DNA of 64,000 nt, taken from contig NZ_JAQNDK010000007.1 in the NCBI RefSeq assembly GCF_028368935.1, forward strand, positions 518,320 to 582,319. Direction: 5' to 3'. Below, piece after piece: positions 1-9,163 of this stretch. Under the pieces are notes generated by a model that was not told the origin of the DNA, searched no databases, and saw only the letters and a program-made list of their open reading frames with translations. Each line of letters begins with the position of its first letter. Within the stretch, counting starts at the first letter, position 1. The position numbers were made by a program, and so were the translations under genes. This DNA comes from Sorangium aterium. GTDB taxonomy: Bacteria; Myxococcota_A; Polyangia; Polyangiales; Polyangiaceae.

Positions 1-1219
<1,219 letters not shown>

Positions 1220-1355
1220 GTTGTTCGTTCTTGTTTCCTTTCCTTCCCTGGGATTCGCCGCGCGGGCGCAGTCGTGGACCCTAGGTGCCACGCACGAGCG
1301 GCGGAGGGGCAGGCACACGCGTACCGATGCACCCGGGCCCCTCGGGAGAGGCGAG

Positions 1356-1384
1356 CCTGTAGTCTGAGGAGGGGCCTCTGTCAA
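1356..1384 (-). promoter_or_regulatory. sigma70-type promoter of rpsA
   Basis: On the minus strand a perfect TTGACA (1384-1379) is followed after exactly 17 bp by TACAGG (1361-1356), which matches a -10 element at three positions. Transcription would begin near 1349, giving a leader of about 130 nt before the rpsA start at 1219. The leader is GC-rich with local self-complementarity (CCTCTCCCGAGGGG near 1341-1354). S1 is autoregulated through its leader in other bacteria, but nothing here proves that. Spacing and -35 are seen directly; function is inferred. Confidence 0.55.
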
Positions 1385-1470
1385 TGCAACGACCGAGCCA
1401 CTGGAGGTTTTTGTAGGTCCGGTCCGTTTTGGTGGGAAGGATGTGCCCGCCCGCTCAAAGCGGCGCGATC

Positions 1471-2631
1471 TCAGGGCGTGGCGCCCGCCGCGGCGCCCGG
1501 CGCGGCGCCGGCGGCGTCGCGCGCGGCGCGGGCGCGGTGTGCGAGCTCTGCGCAGGCGCGATCGAGGCCCTCGTAGGGCCATTTCGTCCGGATCTCGACG
1601 AGCTCTCCCTGCGCGAGGGCCTGGGCTCCCTCGAGCGCGGCGCCCGCGCCGACGACGTCGACGGCGCCGGGGAGCACGGCGAGGGCGAGCTTGAGGCTCC
1701 CGAGGAGCGCCTGCGTGTCCGGGGCGAGCGCCGCGGCGGCCTCGCCCGACGCGGGCGCGAGGCGCATCGAGAGCGCGGGCTCCGCGCCGAGGGCGAGGGT
1801 GCCCGAGGCGTGGTTGATGCGGCGGAACAGCGCTCCGGCCCGCGGCAGCACGCGGGAGGCGGCGGTGGCGGCGCCGGACCACGCGGCGCTGGTGAGCGCG
1901 AAGGTGACGGCGCCCTGCTCGGGCAGATCGAGGCGCCGCCACTCGTCGGACGCCGGCAGCGCGGCCCTCACGATCTCGGCGTCCGTGCCGAGGACGAGCG
2001 TTCCGTCGTCGGCCTGGCCGAGCACGGCGCGCGGCCCGATGAGGAGGAGCTCGCCCTCGCGGCGGACGCCGGCCCAGCCCTCGTCGCGGGCGACCTTCTC
2101 CATGCCGGCGACGAAGCGGCCCTTCGGGATGCGCCCGCCCGCGAGCGCGACCCAGCTCGTGGCGTCGGTCGACGCGACGACGATCTCGCGCAGATCCGAC
2201 GGAAAATCGAGCCCGGTGGCCGCCTCGATGCGCGCCTTCCGCGATGCGGTCTGGGGCGCGTCGTCGAGCAGCGGGAGGAAGTGCCGGCGCACGGGGCCGA
2301 AGAGCGCGAGGTCGGCGGTCTCGAGGCGGACCACGATGTTCGCGTCGCCCGGGATGTGCTGCCGGGCCGTCGGCACATAGCGCCAGAAGAAGAGGTAGAC
2401 GCAGAGCGCCGCGCCGGCGAGCAACGCGGCGATCGCGATCGCGAGCACGAGGCACGCGGCTCCGCGGGGGCGGCCCGGGCGCTGCGGGGCGGCGGGGGCG
2501 CCTTCGCCGGGCGGCGCGGGGCGCGCCTCTGCGGGAGCGGCCCCCGGCGCCTCCGCGGGGTCGCCCTCGGGCGCGGCGAGGTCGTCGGTCACGGTCGGTC
2601 GGATCGGTTCTTCGATCAGGGTGTCAGGCAT
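1471..2631 (-). CDS. Membrane-anchored protein of unknown function in the aroA-cmk-rpsA cluster
   Basis: 386 aa. The first 55 residues are a Pro/Ala-rich cytoplasmic tail, followed by one strong transmembrane helix (about residues 58-83, ending LFFWRYVPTARQHIPG) and a periplasmic domain of about 300 residues. That domain contains IPGDANIVVRLETADLALFGPVR, reminiscent of exported proteins that score a value per residue block, but no catalytic motif is recognised. The C-terminus is Ala/Gly-rich. The start lies 4 bp after the stop of the preceding lipoprotein gene and the two proteins have similar size and a similar opening phrase (P-x-D-x-x-[IL]-V-V-R-[LV]-[ED]), so they are probably distant paralogues co-transcribed with cmk. 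The function is unknown. Confidence 0.8.
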   Translation of the reverse strand: MPDTLIEEPIRPTVTDDLAAPEGDPAEAPGAAPAEARPAPPGEGAPAAPQRPGRPRGAACLVLAIAIAALLAGAALCVYLFFWRYVPTARQHIPGDANIVVRLETADLALFGPVRRHFLPLLDDAPQTASRKARIEAATGLDFPSDLREIVVASTDATSWVALAGGRIPKGRFVAGMEKVARDEGWAGVRREGELLLIGPRAVLGQADDGTLVLGTDAEIVRAALPASDEWRRLDLPEQGAVTFALTSAAWSGAATAASRVLPRAGALFRRINHASGTLALGAEPALSMRLAPASGEAAAALAPDTQALLGSLKLALAVLPGAVDVVGAGAALEGAQALAQGELVEIRTKWPYEGLDRACAELAHRARAARDAAGAAPGAAAGATP

Positions 2632-2635
2632 CGGC

Positions 2636-3616
2636 TTAGCCGGGGGAGCGCGCGGACAGCAGGGCGAGCACGAGGGGCGCTGGGAAGAGCCAGCGGAGCC
2701 GCACGGTGCTCTCCACCTGCTCGATCGAGAGCTCCTTCATGAGATCTGCGTAACGTACATCCTCGACGTTGTCGCGGAGCACCTCGAGGAACCGGCGGGC
2801 GCGCCCCGCGCCGGCCGCGTCGACGCCGACGAGCTCCACGTCGAGGCGCACCCCTTCGTCGTGGAGGGACGCCACGGCGCGGACGCGCGCGACGCCCGCG
2901 ACGAGCGCGCCGATCGACGGGAAGCGCCGCGCGAGGTAGGGGGGCAGCCGGCGCGCGCGCAGGTCGAGGCTCACGAGCCCCTCGGCGGCCGGGTCGCCCC
3001 GGCGCGCGTCGGGGCCGTCGCGGAGGACGCGCGCGACGCTGCTCACCTCGACCGCCGACACGAGCGCGACGGCGCGATCGCCGAGCGCGATGATCCGCGC
3101 CGTGTCGGCGCGCGATCCCGCGACGCCGCCGCGGCGGTCGAAGACGGCGATGCGGTCGACCGCGCCGCCGTCCTGCGCCGCCCGCGCCGGCTCCCAGCGG
3201 CCGGGATCGGGCGTGAGCCCGGCCATCCGGCCCTCGAGGACGACCACGCGATCGCCCTCCTCGAGATCGGCGAGCCGCAGGCCGAGCCAGACGACGTCGG
3301 CGCGCTGGAGGGCGCTCTCCAGCGCCTCGTCGGGCACCTCGTCGAGCGCGCGGCGGGCGAGCTCGTCCGAGGCCGCCTGGCCCAGGCCGTCGCGCATGCG
3401 GGCGACGTCGACGCGCACGACGAGATCGAGATCGGCCGGGAGCAGATCGGCCGGCTCGATGCGCCGGACGACGCGCGGGCCGAGCGGGCTCGCCGCGTCG
3501 CGGGCGGGGGGACCTGCGACCTGCGGCGCGGCGTCCCCGCAGGCCGGGAGCCCGAGCGCCATCAGGGCGGAGGCGGCGGCGACGGCGGCGGCGCGGACCT
3601 CAGCCGCCGCGCGCAC
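2636..3616 (-). CDS. Lipoprotein of unknown function downstream of cmk
   Basis: 326 aa with an N-terminal hydrophobic segment ending in a lipobox-like LPAC (cysteine near residue 26), so probably an outer- or inner-membrane lipoprotein. The mature part begins with an Ala/Pro linker and then has LLPADLDLVVRVDVARMRDGLG, a phrase shared in pattern with the next gene's DANIVVRLETADLALFG. A second hydrophobic stretch (RLRWLFPAPLVLALLSA) ends the protein. The gene overlaps the 3' end of cmk by 17 bp and is 4 bp before the next gene, so it is translationally linked to both. No enzyme motif is seen. The two genes between cmk and rpsA are absent from the classical enterobacterial arrangement. Confidence 0.8.
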   Translation of the reverse strand: MRAAAEVRAAAVAAASALMALGLPACGDAAPQVAGPPARDAASPLGPRVVRRIEPADLLPADLDLVVRVDVARMRDGLGQAASDELARRALDEVPDEALESALQRADVVWLGLRLADLEEGDRVVVLEGRMAGLTPDPGRWEPARAAQDGGAVDRIAVFDRRGGVAGSRADTARIIALGDRAVALVSAVEVSSVARVLRDGPDARRGDPAAEGLVSLDLRARRLPPYLARRFPSIGALVAGVARVRAVASLHDEGVRLDVELVGVDAAGAGRARRFLEVLRDNVEDVRYADLMKELSIEQVESTVRLRWLFPAPLVLALLSARSPG

Positions 3617-4412
3617 GGATCTCCACGAGGGTCGCCATCTCGTCGATGATCTCCTGCGGGCTCCTGTGCCCCGAGTCGACGAGGATCGCGTCGTCGGCCT
3701 TGCGGAGCGGCGCGACGGCGCGCTCGCTGTCCGCCTTGTCGCGGCGGAGCACGTCGGAGAGCGTCGCCTCGAAGCTGACGTTCATGCCGCGCGCGACGAG
3801 CTCGTCGTACCGCCGCTTCGCGCGGATCTCGGCCGGCGCCGTCAGGAAGAACTTCACCTCGGCGTCCGGGAACACCACGGTGCCGATGTCGCGCCCCTCG
3901 AGCACCACGCCGCCGCCCGCGCCGGCCTGCCGCTGCATCGCGAGCAGCGCCTTGCGCACGGCGGGGACGGCCGAGACCCGGCTCGCCCCGAGGCTGATCT
4001 CGGGCGCGCGGATCGCGCTGGAGATGTCCTCGCCGTCGAGCAGCACGCGCATGCCGCTGCCCCCCAGGCTCGACTGGGCCGGGGCGTTCGCGGGCGGGGG
4101 GGCGGAGGAGTCGGGCGGCACGCCGTGCGGGCTCCGCTCCAGCGCGATGCGCCCGCCGCGCGCGAGATCCTCGGCGAGCGCGCCGATCGCGCCCTCCTCT
4201 TCCCACTGGAGGCTCGCGCGGCGGGCCGCGAGCGCGACGGCGCGGTAGATCGCGCCGGTGTCGACGAGGAGGTAGCCGAGCCGCTCGGCGAGCCCCCGCG
4301 CGACCGTGCCCTTGCCGGCGCCGGCCGGTCCGTCGATCGCGACGCGCAGCCGCCGGGGCTCGTCCCGGGCCGGGAGGTGGTGCGCGTCGTCCTGTCGTTG
4401 TCGTTCGGTCAC
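3600..4412 (-). CDS. cmk: Cytidylate kinase
   Basis: Phosphorylates CMP and dCMP with ATP for nucleic-acid precursor synthesis. The P-loop is IDGPAGAGKGTVA (about residues 27-39). The CMP-binding region follows (EISLGASRVSAVPAVR), then GGVVLEGRDIGTVVFPDAE, and the LID/C-terminal part has RRYDELVARG and RRDKADSERAVAPLRKADDA. At 270 aa it is longer than typical Cmk (about 225) because of a Pro/Ser insertion around residues 92-120 and an N-terminal tail. GTG 4412 is chosen because GGAGGAGGAG lies 6 nt upstream; the frame stays open far upstream but runs into aroA in the wrong frame. It is 38 bp after aroA and overlaps the next gene by 17 bp. Confidence 0.95.
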   Translation of the reverse strand: MTERQRQDDAHHLPARDEPRRLRVAIDGPAGAGKGTVARGLAERLGYLLVDTGAIYRAVALAARRASLQWEEEGAIGALAEDLARGGRIALERSPHGVPPDSSAPPPANAPAQSSLGGSGMRVLLDGEDISSAIRAPEISLGASRVSAVPAVRKALLAMQRQAGAGGGVVLEGRDIGTVVFPDAEVKFFLTAPAEIRAKRRYDELVARGMNVSFEATLSDVLRRDKADSERAVAPLRKADDAILVDSGHRSPQEIIDEMATLVEIRARGG

Positions 4413-4450
4413 CTGCGCTCCTCCTCCTCTCTCGCTCACCGATCGCGCGC

Positions 4451-5827
4451 TCACGCGGCGCGGGTGCCCTCGACCTCGATGCGCGCGCCCAGGGCGCGCA
4501 GCGTCCCGACGAAGAGGGGAAAGCTGGTCGCGATGCAGCCCGCGTCGCGGACGCGCGTGGGCCCGCCCGCGGCGAGCCCGAGCACGGCCGCCGTCATCGC
4601 GATGCGGTGATCGCCGCGGCTGTCGACGTCGGCCGCGTCGAGCGGCCGGTCGGGCCTGCCCTCGACGAGGAGCCCGTCGGTGCGCTCCTCGCAGCGCAGG
4701 CCGAAGGCGCCGAGCACCGACGCCATCGCCGCGATGCGGTCCGTCTCCTGCGCGCGCAGCTCCCGCGCGTCGAACACCTCGGTGAGGCCGCGCGCCCGCG
4801 CGCCGAGGCCGAGCAGGATCGGCAGCTCGTCGATGGCGCGCGCCGCGAGCTCGCCGCCCGCGCGCCCGGCGCGCAGGCCGGCGCCGGAGGAGGCGGGCGC
4901 GACGTGGATATCGCCGGTGGGCTCGCCGAGGGCCTCTCCCTTGATCTCGACGGCGACGCCGCCATCCATGTCGCGCAGCACCTCGAGCAGCCCGGTGCGC
5001 GTCGGGTTGAGGCCCACGCGCCGCGCTGTCACGCGGCTCCCCGGGACGATCTGCGCGGCGGCGACGAGGAACGCGGCCGCGGAGAGGTCGCCGGGCACGT
5101 CGAGCTCGAACGCCGGGAGCGCGCCGGAGAAGCGGGTGGCGTCGAGGCAGACCATCGCGCCGACCGAGTCGATCGGCACGCCGAGCGCGGTGAGCATGCG
5201 CTCGGTGTGATCGCGCGAGACGATCGGCTCGCGCACGAACGTGGGGCCGTCGGCGTAGAGGCCGGAGAGGAGGAGGGCGCTCTTCACCTGGTCGCACGGG
5301 ATGGGGATCTCGTGCTCGATCGACGAGAGCACGTGCGGCTCGGGGAGCGGCCCGACGTCGAGCGGCGCCGTGATCTCGCCGATCTTGCGCGGATCGAGCT
5401 GCCCCTCGATGTGCCCGCCGCGGAGCCGGAGCGGCTTCGCGACGCGCTCCATGGGGCGGCGCGAGAGCGACGGGTCGCCGACGAGCCGCGCGGCGAAGCG
5501 CTGGGCGACGAGGATGCCCGCGAGGAGCCGCATCGTGGTGCCGGAGTTGCCGCAGTCGATGGGGCCGCCGGGGGCGCGGAGGCCGGAGAGCCCGGCGCCG
5601 TGGACGACGAGGTCGCCCGGCGACGGCTCCTCGACGCGGACCCCCATGGCGCGCAGCGCGCCCACGGTCGAGAGGACGTCGCCGCCGAGCGTCCCGCCCC
5701 GGATGCGGCTCTGCCCGGTGGCGAGCCCGGCGAGGAGGAGCGCCCGGTGGGCGATGCTCTTGTCCGCAGGGACCGGAACGCTCCCGATGAGCGGCCGCTC
5801 CGCCGGGTGGACGATGAGGTCGGGCAC
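4451..5827 (-). CDS. aroA: 3-phosphoshikimate 1-carboxyvinyltransferase (EPSP synthase)
   Basis: Transfers enolpyruvate from PEP to shikimate-3-phosphate in the chorismate pathway. Visible family motifs: PADKSIAHRALLLAGLATG near the N-terminus (K23 binds PEP/substrate, R28), GNSGTTMRLLAGIL, RDHTERMLTALG, GDLSAAAFLVAAA, RAQETDRIAAMA and the C-terminal DSRGDHRIAMTAAVLGLAA. The length of 458 aa is close to normal. GTG 5827 (VPDLIVHPAERP) is used because everything further upstream in frame is Arg/Pro/Ala-rich non-family sequence that overlaps the oppositely oriented nucleotidyltransferase gene; no strong ribosome binding site is seen. It is first in the aroA-cmk-x-y-rpsA operon. Confidence 0.95.
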   Translation of the reverse strand: MPDLIVHPAERPLIGSVPVPADKSIAHRALLLAGLATGQSRIRGGTLGGDVLSTVGALRAMGVRVEEPSPGDLVVHGAGLSGLRAPGGPIDCGNSGTTMRLLAGILVAQRFAARLVGDPSLSRRPMERVAKPLRLRGGHIEGQLDPRKIGEITAPLDVGPLPEPHVLSSIEHEIPIPCDQVKSALLLSGLYADGPTFVREPIVSRDHTERMLTALGVPIDSVGAMVCLDATRFSGALPAFELDVPGDLSAAAFLVAAAQIVPGSRVTARRVGLNPTRTGLLEVLRDMDGGVAVEIKGEALGEPTGDIHVAPASSGAGLRAGRAGGELAARAIDELPILLGLGARARGLTEVFDARELRAQETDRIAAMASVLGAFGLRCEERTDGLLVEGRPDRPLDAADVDSRGDHRIAMTAAVLGLAAGGPTRVRDAGCIATSFPLFVGTLRALGARIEVEGTRAA

Positions 5828-5877
5828 GGGTTGCCGTGTAGCAGAACGGCGGGCGCAGGCACAGCGGGCGGGGCGCC

Positions 5878-6012
5878 GAGGGCGCAGCGCGTGCGGCGGG
5901 ACGGCGTGGGCGCGGCGGGACGGCGTGGGCGCTGCGCGTGCGGCGGGGCGCCGGGGGCGCTGCGCGTGCGGCGGGACGGCGCGGGCGCGGTGGGACGGGG
6001 CGGGCGCCCCGA
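5878..6012. repeat. GC-rich degenerate tandem repeats between aroA and the nucleotidyltransferase gene
   Basis: Roughly 135 bp built from variants of GCGTGCGGCGGGACGG and GTGGGCGCGGCGGGACGG, repeated about five times with small changes. It lies in the 226-bp divergent gap between aroA and the gene at 6054. It could be read through in frame from aroA but gives only Arg/Pro/Ala repeats and is not considered coding. Confidence 0.5.
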
Positions 6013-6053
6013 TGCTAGGGTCGGCGCGTCGCGGCGGGTCGACAGGAGGCGGC

Positions 6054-6956
6054 ATGGACGAGGCAGTGGACGTGGCGGCGCGCGTGGCGGTTCGGCTCGG
6101 GGCGATCCCGGGCGTGGTGGCGGTCGTGCTGGGCGGATCGCGCGCTCGCGGCGCGGGCCACCCGGACTCGGACGTCGATCTGGGCATCTATTACGAGCCC
6201 GAGAGCCCGCCCGACCTCGCGGCGCTGCGCGCGCTCGCGCGGGAGCTCTGCGCGGGCGGCGCCGAGGGCGACGTGGCGCCGCTCGCGCGGGAGCTCCACA
6301 CGAGCGCCGCCGAGGACGTCGTCACGCCGCCCGGCGCGTGGGGGCCCTGGATCAACGGCGGCGCGTGGCTCGAGATCGGGGGGCACCGGGTCGACTGGCT
6401 CTACCGGGATCTCGCGCGCGTGCGGCGCGTGATCGCGGAGTGCCGGGCGGGGCAGGTGACGTGCGACTACCAGCCCGGGCACCCGCACGGCTTCCTCAGC
6501 GCCAACTACGTGGCCGATATCCACGACTGCCGGCCGCTCTTCGATCCGGAGGGCGCGCTGGCTCCGCTGAAGGCGCTCGTGACGCCCTATCCGCCGGCCC
6601 TGCGGAGGGCGCTCCTCGAGAGGTTCCTGTGGGAGGCCGGCTTCGCCATCGACACCGCGAGGAAGGCCGGGCGGCGCGGCGACGTGTTCTACGTGAGCGG
6701 CTGCCTTTTCCGCGCAGCGGCCTGCCTGGTGCAGGCGCTGTTCGCGCTGAACGAGCGCTACCTCTCGAACGAGAAGGGAGCCCTGCCGAGGACGCGGTCG
6801 CTCTCGCGGTGCCCCCAGGGCTTCGCCGACAGGGTGGAGGCGACGCTCGCCGCGCCCGGGGAGGGCGCGGAGGCGCTGCTCGCGAGCCTCGGGCGCATGG
6901 AGGCGATCGCGCTCGAGGTGCGCGACCTGTGCCGCCGCGACGGGCCGAGCTGCTAG
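6054..6956 (+). CDS. Nucleotidyltransferase-fold protein (DNA polymerase beta superfamily)
   Basis: 300 aa. The N-terminus contains the nucleotidyltransferase signature GGSRARGAGHPDSDVDLGI (about residues 27-45): G-S-x-x-R-G followed by S-D-x-D, the two acidic residues that bind metal. A further conserved block (GGHRVDWLYRDL) supplies a possible third acidic residue. The C-terminal half is helical (ALLERFLWEAGFAIDTARKA; YVSGCLFRAAACLVQALFALNERY) and resembles the substrate-binding domain of family members related to aminoglycoside nucleotidyltransferases. ATG 6054 has AGGAGG 4 nt upstream. The substrate cannot be deduced. It is transcribed away from aroA, and a cupin gene follows 75 bp downstream. 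Confidence 0.85.
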   Translation: MDEAVDVAARVAVRLGAIPGVVAVVLGGSRARGAGHPDSDVDLGIYYEPESPPDLAALRALARELCAGGAEGDVAPLARELHTSAAEDVVTPPGAWGPWINGGAWLEIGGHRVDWLYRDLARVRRVIAECRAGQVTCDYQPGHPHGFLSANYVADIHDCRPLFDPEGALAPLKALVTPYPPALRRALLERFLWEAGFAIDTARKAGRRGDVFYVSGCLFRAAACLVQALFALNERYLSNEKGALPRTRSLSRCPQGFADRVEATLAAPGEGAEALLASLGRMEAIALEVRDLCRRDGPSC

Positions 6957-7031
6957 CATCGGCCGCGACGATCGCGGAGGGCGCCGCGGGGGCGGGCCCG
7001 GCGGCGGCGCGTCGAGCGAGGACGAGGAGCC

Positions 7032-7313
7032 ATGGAGTCGATCAAGCTGGAGCACGGTCCGTCGGAGGAGCAGCTGGCGAAGCTCGGGGCGCGCGGCTGG
7101 CCCATCTGGACGAAGGAGGTGTCGACCTTCCCGTGGCACTACGACGAGCGGGAGATCTGCTACCTGCTCGAGGGCGACGTCATCGTGACGCCCGCGGAGG
7201 GCGGCGGCGCGCCGGTGCGGATCCAGGCGGGGGATCTGGTGACGTTCCCCGCGGGGCTGAGCTGCACCTGGGAGGTGCGCTCGCCGGTGCGGAAGCACTA
7301 CCGGTTCGGCTGA
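7032..7313 (+). CDS. Small cupin-domain protein
   Basis: 93 aa, a single cupin barrel. The sequence TFPWHYDEREICYLLEGDVIVTP (residues 36-58) fits cupin motif 1 with the metal-ligand pattern H-x-x-x-E-x-x-x-x-x-x-E-G, and IQAGDLVTFPAGLSCTWEV fits motif 2. Size and the W-P-x-W opening resemble the cupin_3 (DUF861) group related to ureidoglycine aminohydrolase. The substrate is unknown. The start at 7032 has a GAGG about 8 nt upstream (GACGAGGAGCC). Probably co-transcribed with the nucleotidyltransferase gene. Confidence 0.85.
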   Translation: MESIKLEHGPSEEQLAKLGARGWPIWTKEVSTFPWHYDEREICYLLEGDVIVTPAEGGGAPVRIQAGDLVTFPAGLSCTWEVRSPVRKHYRFG

Positions 7314-7335
7314 GCGGGGGTCGCGGCGCCTCGGG

Positions 7336-7772
7336 GCAAAGCGACTGCCGGCCATCGCCGCGCGGCGGCGTTTGGGGGCGAGTCCGCCGCCGGTGATCGC
7401 TGCGCGGTGGCGCTTCGGGGCAAAGTCCGCTGCCGGTGATCGCCGCTCAGCGGCGCATTGAAGTAAGATGTCTTACGTGAGATCGCCGCCCGGCGGCGTT
7501 CCGGGCAAGTTCACTGCCGGCGATCGCCGCTCGGCGGCGCATCGAAGTAAGTTATCTTGCATGCAGTCGCCGCTCGGCGGCGCATCGACGTAAGTCTTCT
7601 TACCTGAGATCGCCGGTCGCCAGCGGATCGATGTAAGGCATCTTGCATAGATTGCCGCCTGCCGACCGTTCCGCGCAAGTTGGCAGCCGTCCACCCGCCG
7701 GAAGGCGGCGAAAAATGAAAGACGCCTTACTTTGATGGGCGGAGAGCGGCGGGTTCGAGCAAGATGTCTTGT
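7336..7772. repeat. Array of eleven 42-43 bp tandem repeats with two dyads per unit
   Basis: Units begin at 7336, 7378, 7420, 7463, 7505, 7547, 7590, 7633, 7675, 7717 and 7759, a strict 42-43 bp spacing. Each starts with a 14-bp element close to GYAAGNNNNCTTRC (perfect at 7463-7476: GTAAGATGTCTTAC; also 7590-7603) and continues with a second dyad close to CGCCGCTCGGCGGCG followed by CATCGA. The outer units are more degenerate. Because the period alternates between 42 and 43 bp it breaks every reading frame and is not coding. It lies between a cupin gene and a convergent unknown gene. A tandem array of protein-binding sites, or a structured RNA/DNA element, are the options. Confidence 0.8.
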
Positions 7773-7826
7773 CTCGCGCGCCCCGGTGAGGGGATCCGTC
7801 GCGCCGCAAGGTCAGGAGTGCCCGGC

Positions 7827-8651
7827 TCAGGCGCCGTCGAAGGACTCGTCATCGTCGCCGGCAGCGGCCGGCGCGGCGTCGTCGTCGGTAGGCGCGGGCT
7901 CGGCCCCGCCCTCGGCGCCGCCCTTGCGACCGCGCCGGTCGGCCCGGGCGGACTCGCGGCGGAGCCGGCCGAGGAGGCGCTCGGCGATCTCCCCGGTCGC
8001 CGCCTTCTCGAGGGCGAGGTTCGTCTCGACGGCCCGGACCATGCGGATCCAGGCGTTGCGAGCGTTCACTACCTCCCGCGGCGTGGCGCCGTCGGTGTTC
8101 GACGGGGCGTTCAGCGCGAGCTGCTCACGCTGCGCCTCCACCTTCTCGATCTCGAGCGCGGCCGCGACCCAGGCGTCCACCACCTGCGCGAGCGGCCCCT
8201 CGGGCGTCTTCAGCTTCCTGAGCAGCTTCTCCGACGCGTCGTCGAGCCGCGACCGGAGCAGCTTGGCGTCACCCGCCTGGTCGCCGTAGCTGCGCGAGAC
8301 GGCCTTGAGCCCCGCCGGCGCGAGCCGGTCGCGCAGATCGAGGACCGCCGCCGCGAACGCGGGATCGTCGGTCATCTCGGCGAGCGCGCCGAGGTAATTG
8401 TACGCCCCGCGGAGCTTGCGATCGTGCGTGGCGTCGAGCGCGATGGCCTTCTCCATGAGCGCCTTCGCCTGCTGCTGAAGGCTGGAGCCGAGCCGCTGCG
8501 TGGTGAGGATCCGGCCGTGCGCCTCCTCGACCGCGGGCAGGAGCGGCGCGAGCAGCGGCAGCGACGTGAAGACCCTCCGATCCTGCTCCGGGTCGAGCCA
8601 GGGGCCCGAGATGTTGACCATCGCTTGCGGGGTGAGATTGCGATAACCCAT
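7827..8651 (-). CDS. Helical protein of unknown function
   Basis: 274 aa, mostly predicted alpha-helix. It has no signal peptide, long Leu/Ala/Arg heptad-like stretches (residues 30-100 and 140-190) and a charged disordered tail that is Asp/Ala-rich and ends DDDESFDGA. An Arg/Lys-rich patch (RRESARADRRGRKGG) precedes the acidic tail. No known family is recognised. ATG 8651 has GGAGG 6 nt upstream. It is convergent with the cupin gene across the 42-bp repeat array; a link to the array is only positional. Confidence 0.75.
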   Translation of the reverse strand: MGYRNLTPQAMVNISGPWLDPEQDRRVFTSLPLLAPLLPAVEEAHGRILTTQRLGSSLQQQAKALMEKAIALDATHDRKLRGAYNYLGALAEMTDDPAFAAAVLDLRDRLAPAGLKAVSRSYGDQAGDAKLLRSRLDDASEKLLRKLKTPEGPLAQVVDAWVAAALEIEKVEAQREQLALNAPSNTDGATPREVVNARNAWIRMVRAVETNLALEKAATGEIAERLLGRLRRESARADRRGRKGGAEGGAEPAPTDDDAAPAAAGDDDESFDGA

Positions 8652-9163
8652 GAAATCCCTCCTTGGTCAGGGGCGTCCCGAATCTCGGTCCGGGTTGGCT
8701 GGATGCAACGTCCCGCGCGCTCAGGCAGCCGTCGCGATCTTGCTCCGTGGCCGGAGGACCGCTGGTTGCGCTCGGCCCGCTTTCTAGTTGCGCTCGCCCC
8801 GCCTTGGGGAGCCCGGATGGGCGGCAACGGCATGTGCTCATCTCCTGAGAGAGGCCCTCTCCTTCCAGGAGAGGCCCTGTTCCTCACCAGAGGCGCGCTC
8901 CGTCTCACCAGAGGCGCGCTCCGTGCCGGTGCACTTCGACCGCCCAGGAGGGCGATTTGGTGAGAATTTGGCGGCGCAATTTGCAATGCGTTCGTGGGGG
9001 CAAATTCGGTCTGTGGGGGATTCAAAGCGCAGGCAGACCTATGTTAGTGCACGTCTGCCCGAGGGATGGACGCCGCTCCGGCCGAGGCTGAGCTGAAAAG
9101 GCGGTACCGCGCCGGATTGGGCCGGCGCGGCATCCGGTCTCCTTCGTAGGGCCGAGGTGCGCT
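8652..9163. other. Intergenic region with a 21-bp direct repeat
   Basis: A 512-bp divergent gap without a convincing gene. At 8883-8903 and 8904-8924 the same 21 bp (beginning CTCACCAGAGGCGC, ending GCTCCGT) stand exactly in tandem, preceded by two copies of AGAGGCCCT. Promoters of the genes at 8651 (minus) and 9164 (plus) must lie here but none is clear. Confidence 0.4.

Noticed and set aside
4413..5297. Upstream extension of cmk in the same frame
   Set aside because: The frame stays open through aroA only because of GC bias; a strong ribosome binding site precedes GTG 4412.
5828..6187. N-terminal extension of aroA by 120 residues
   Set aside because: It is Arg/Pro/Ala repeat sequence, overlaps the opposite nucleotidyltransferase gene, and the family begins at the VHPAERPL segment.
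7336..7772. CRISPR array
   Set aside because: The whole 42-43 bp unit is related from copy to copy, with no unique spacers and no cas genes nearby.
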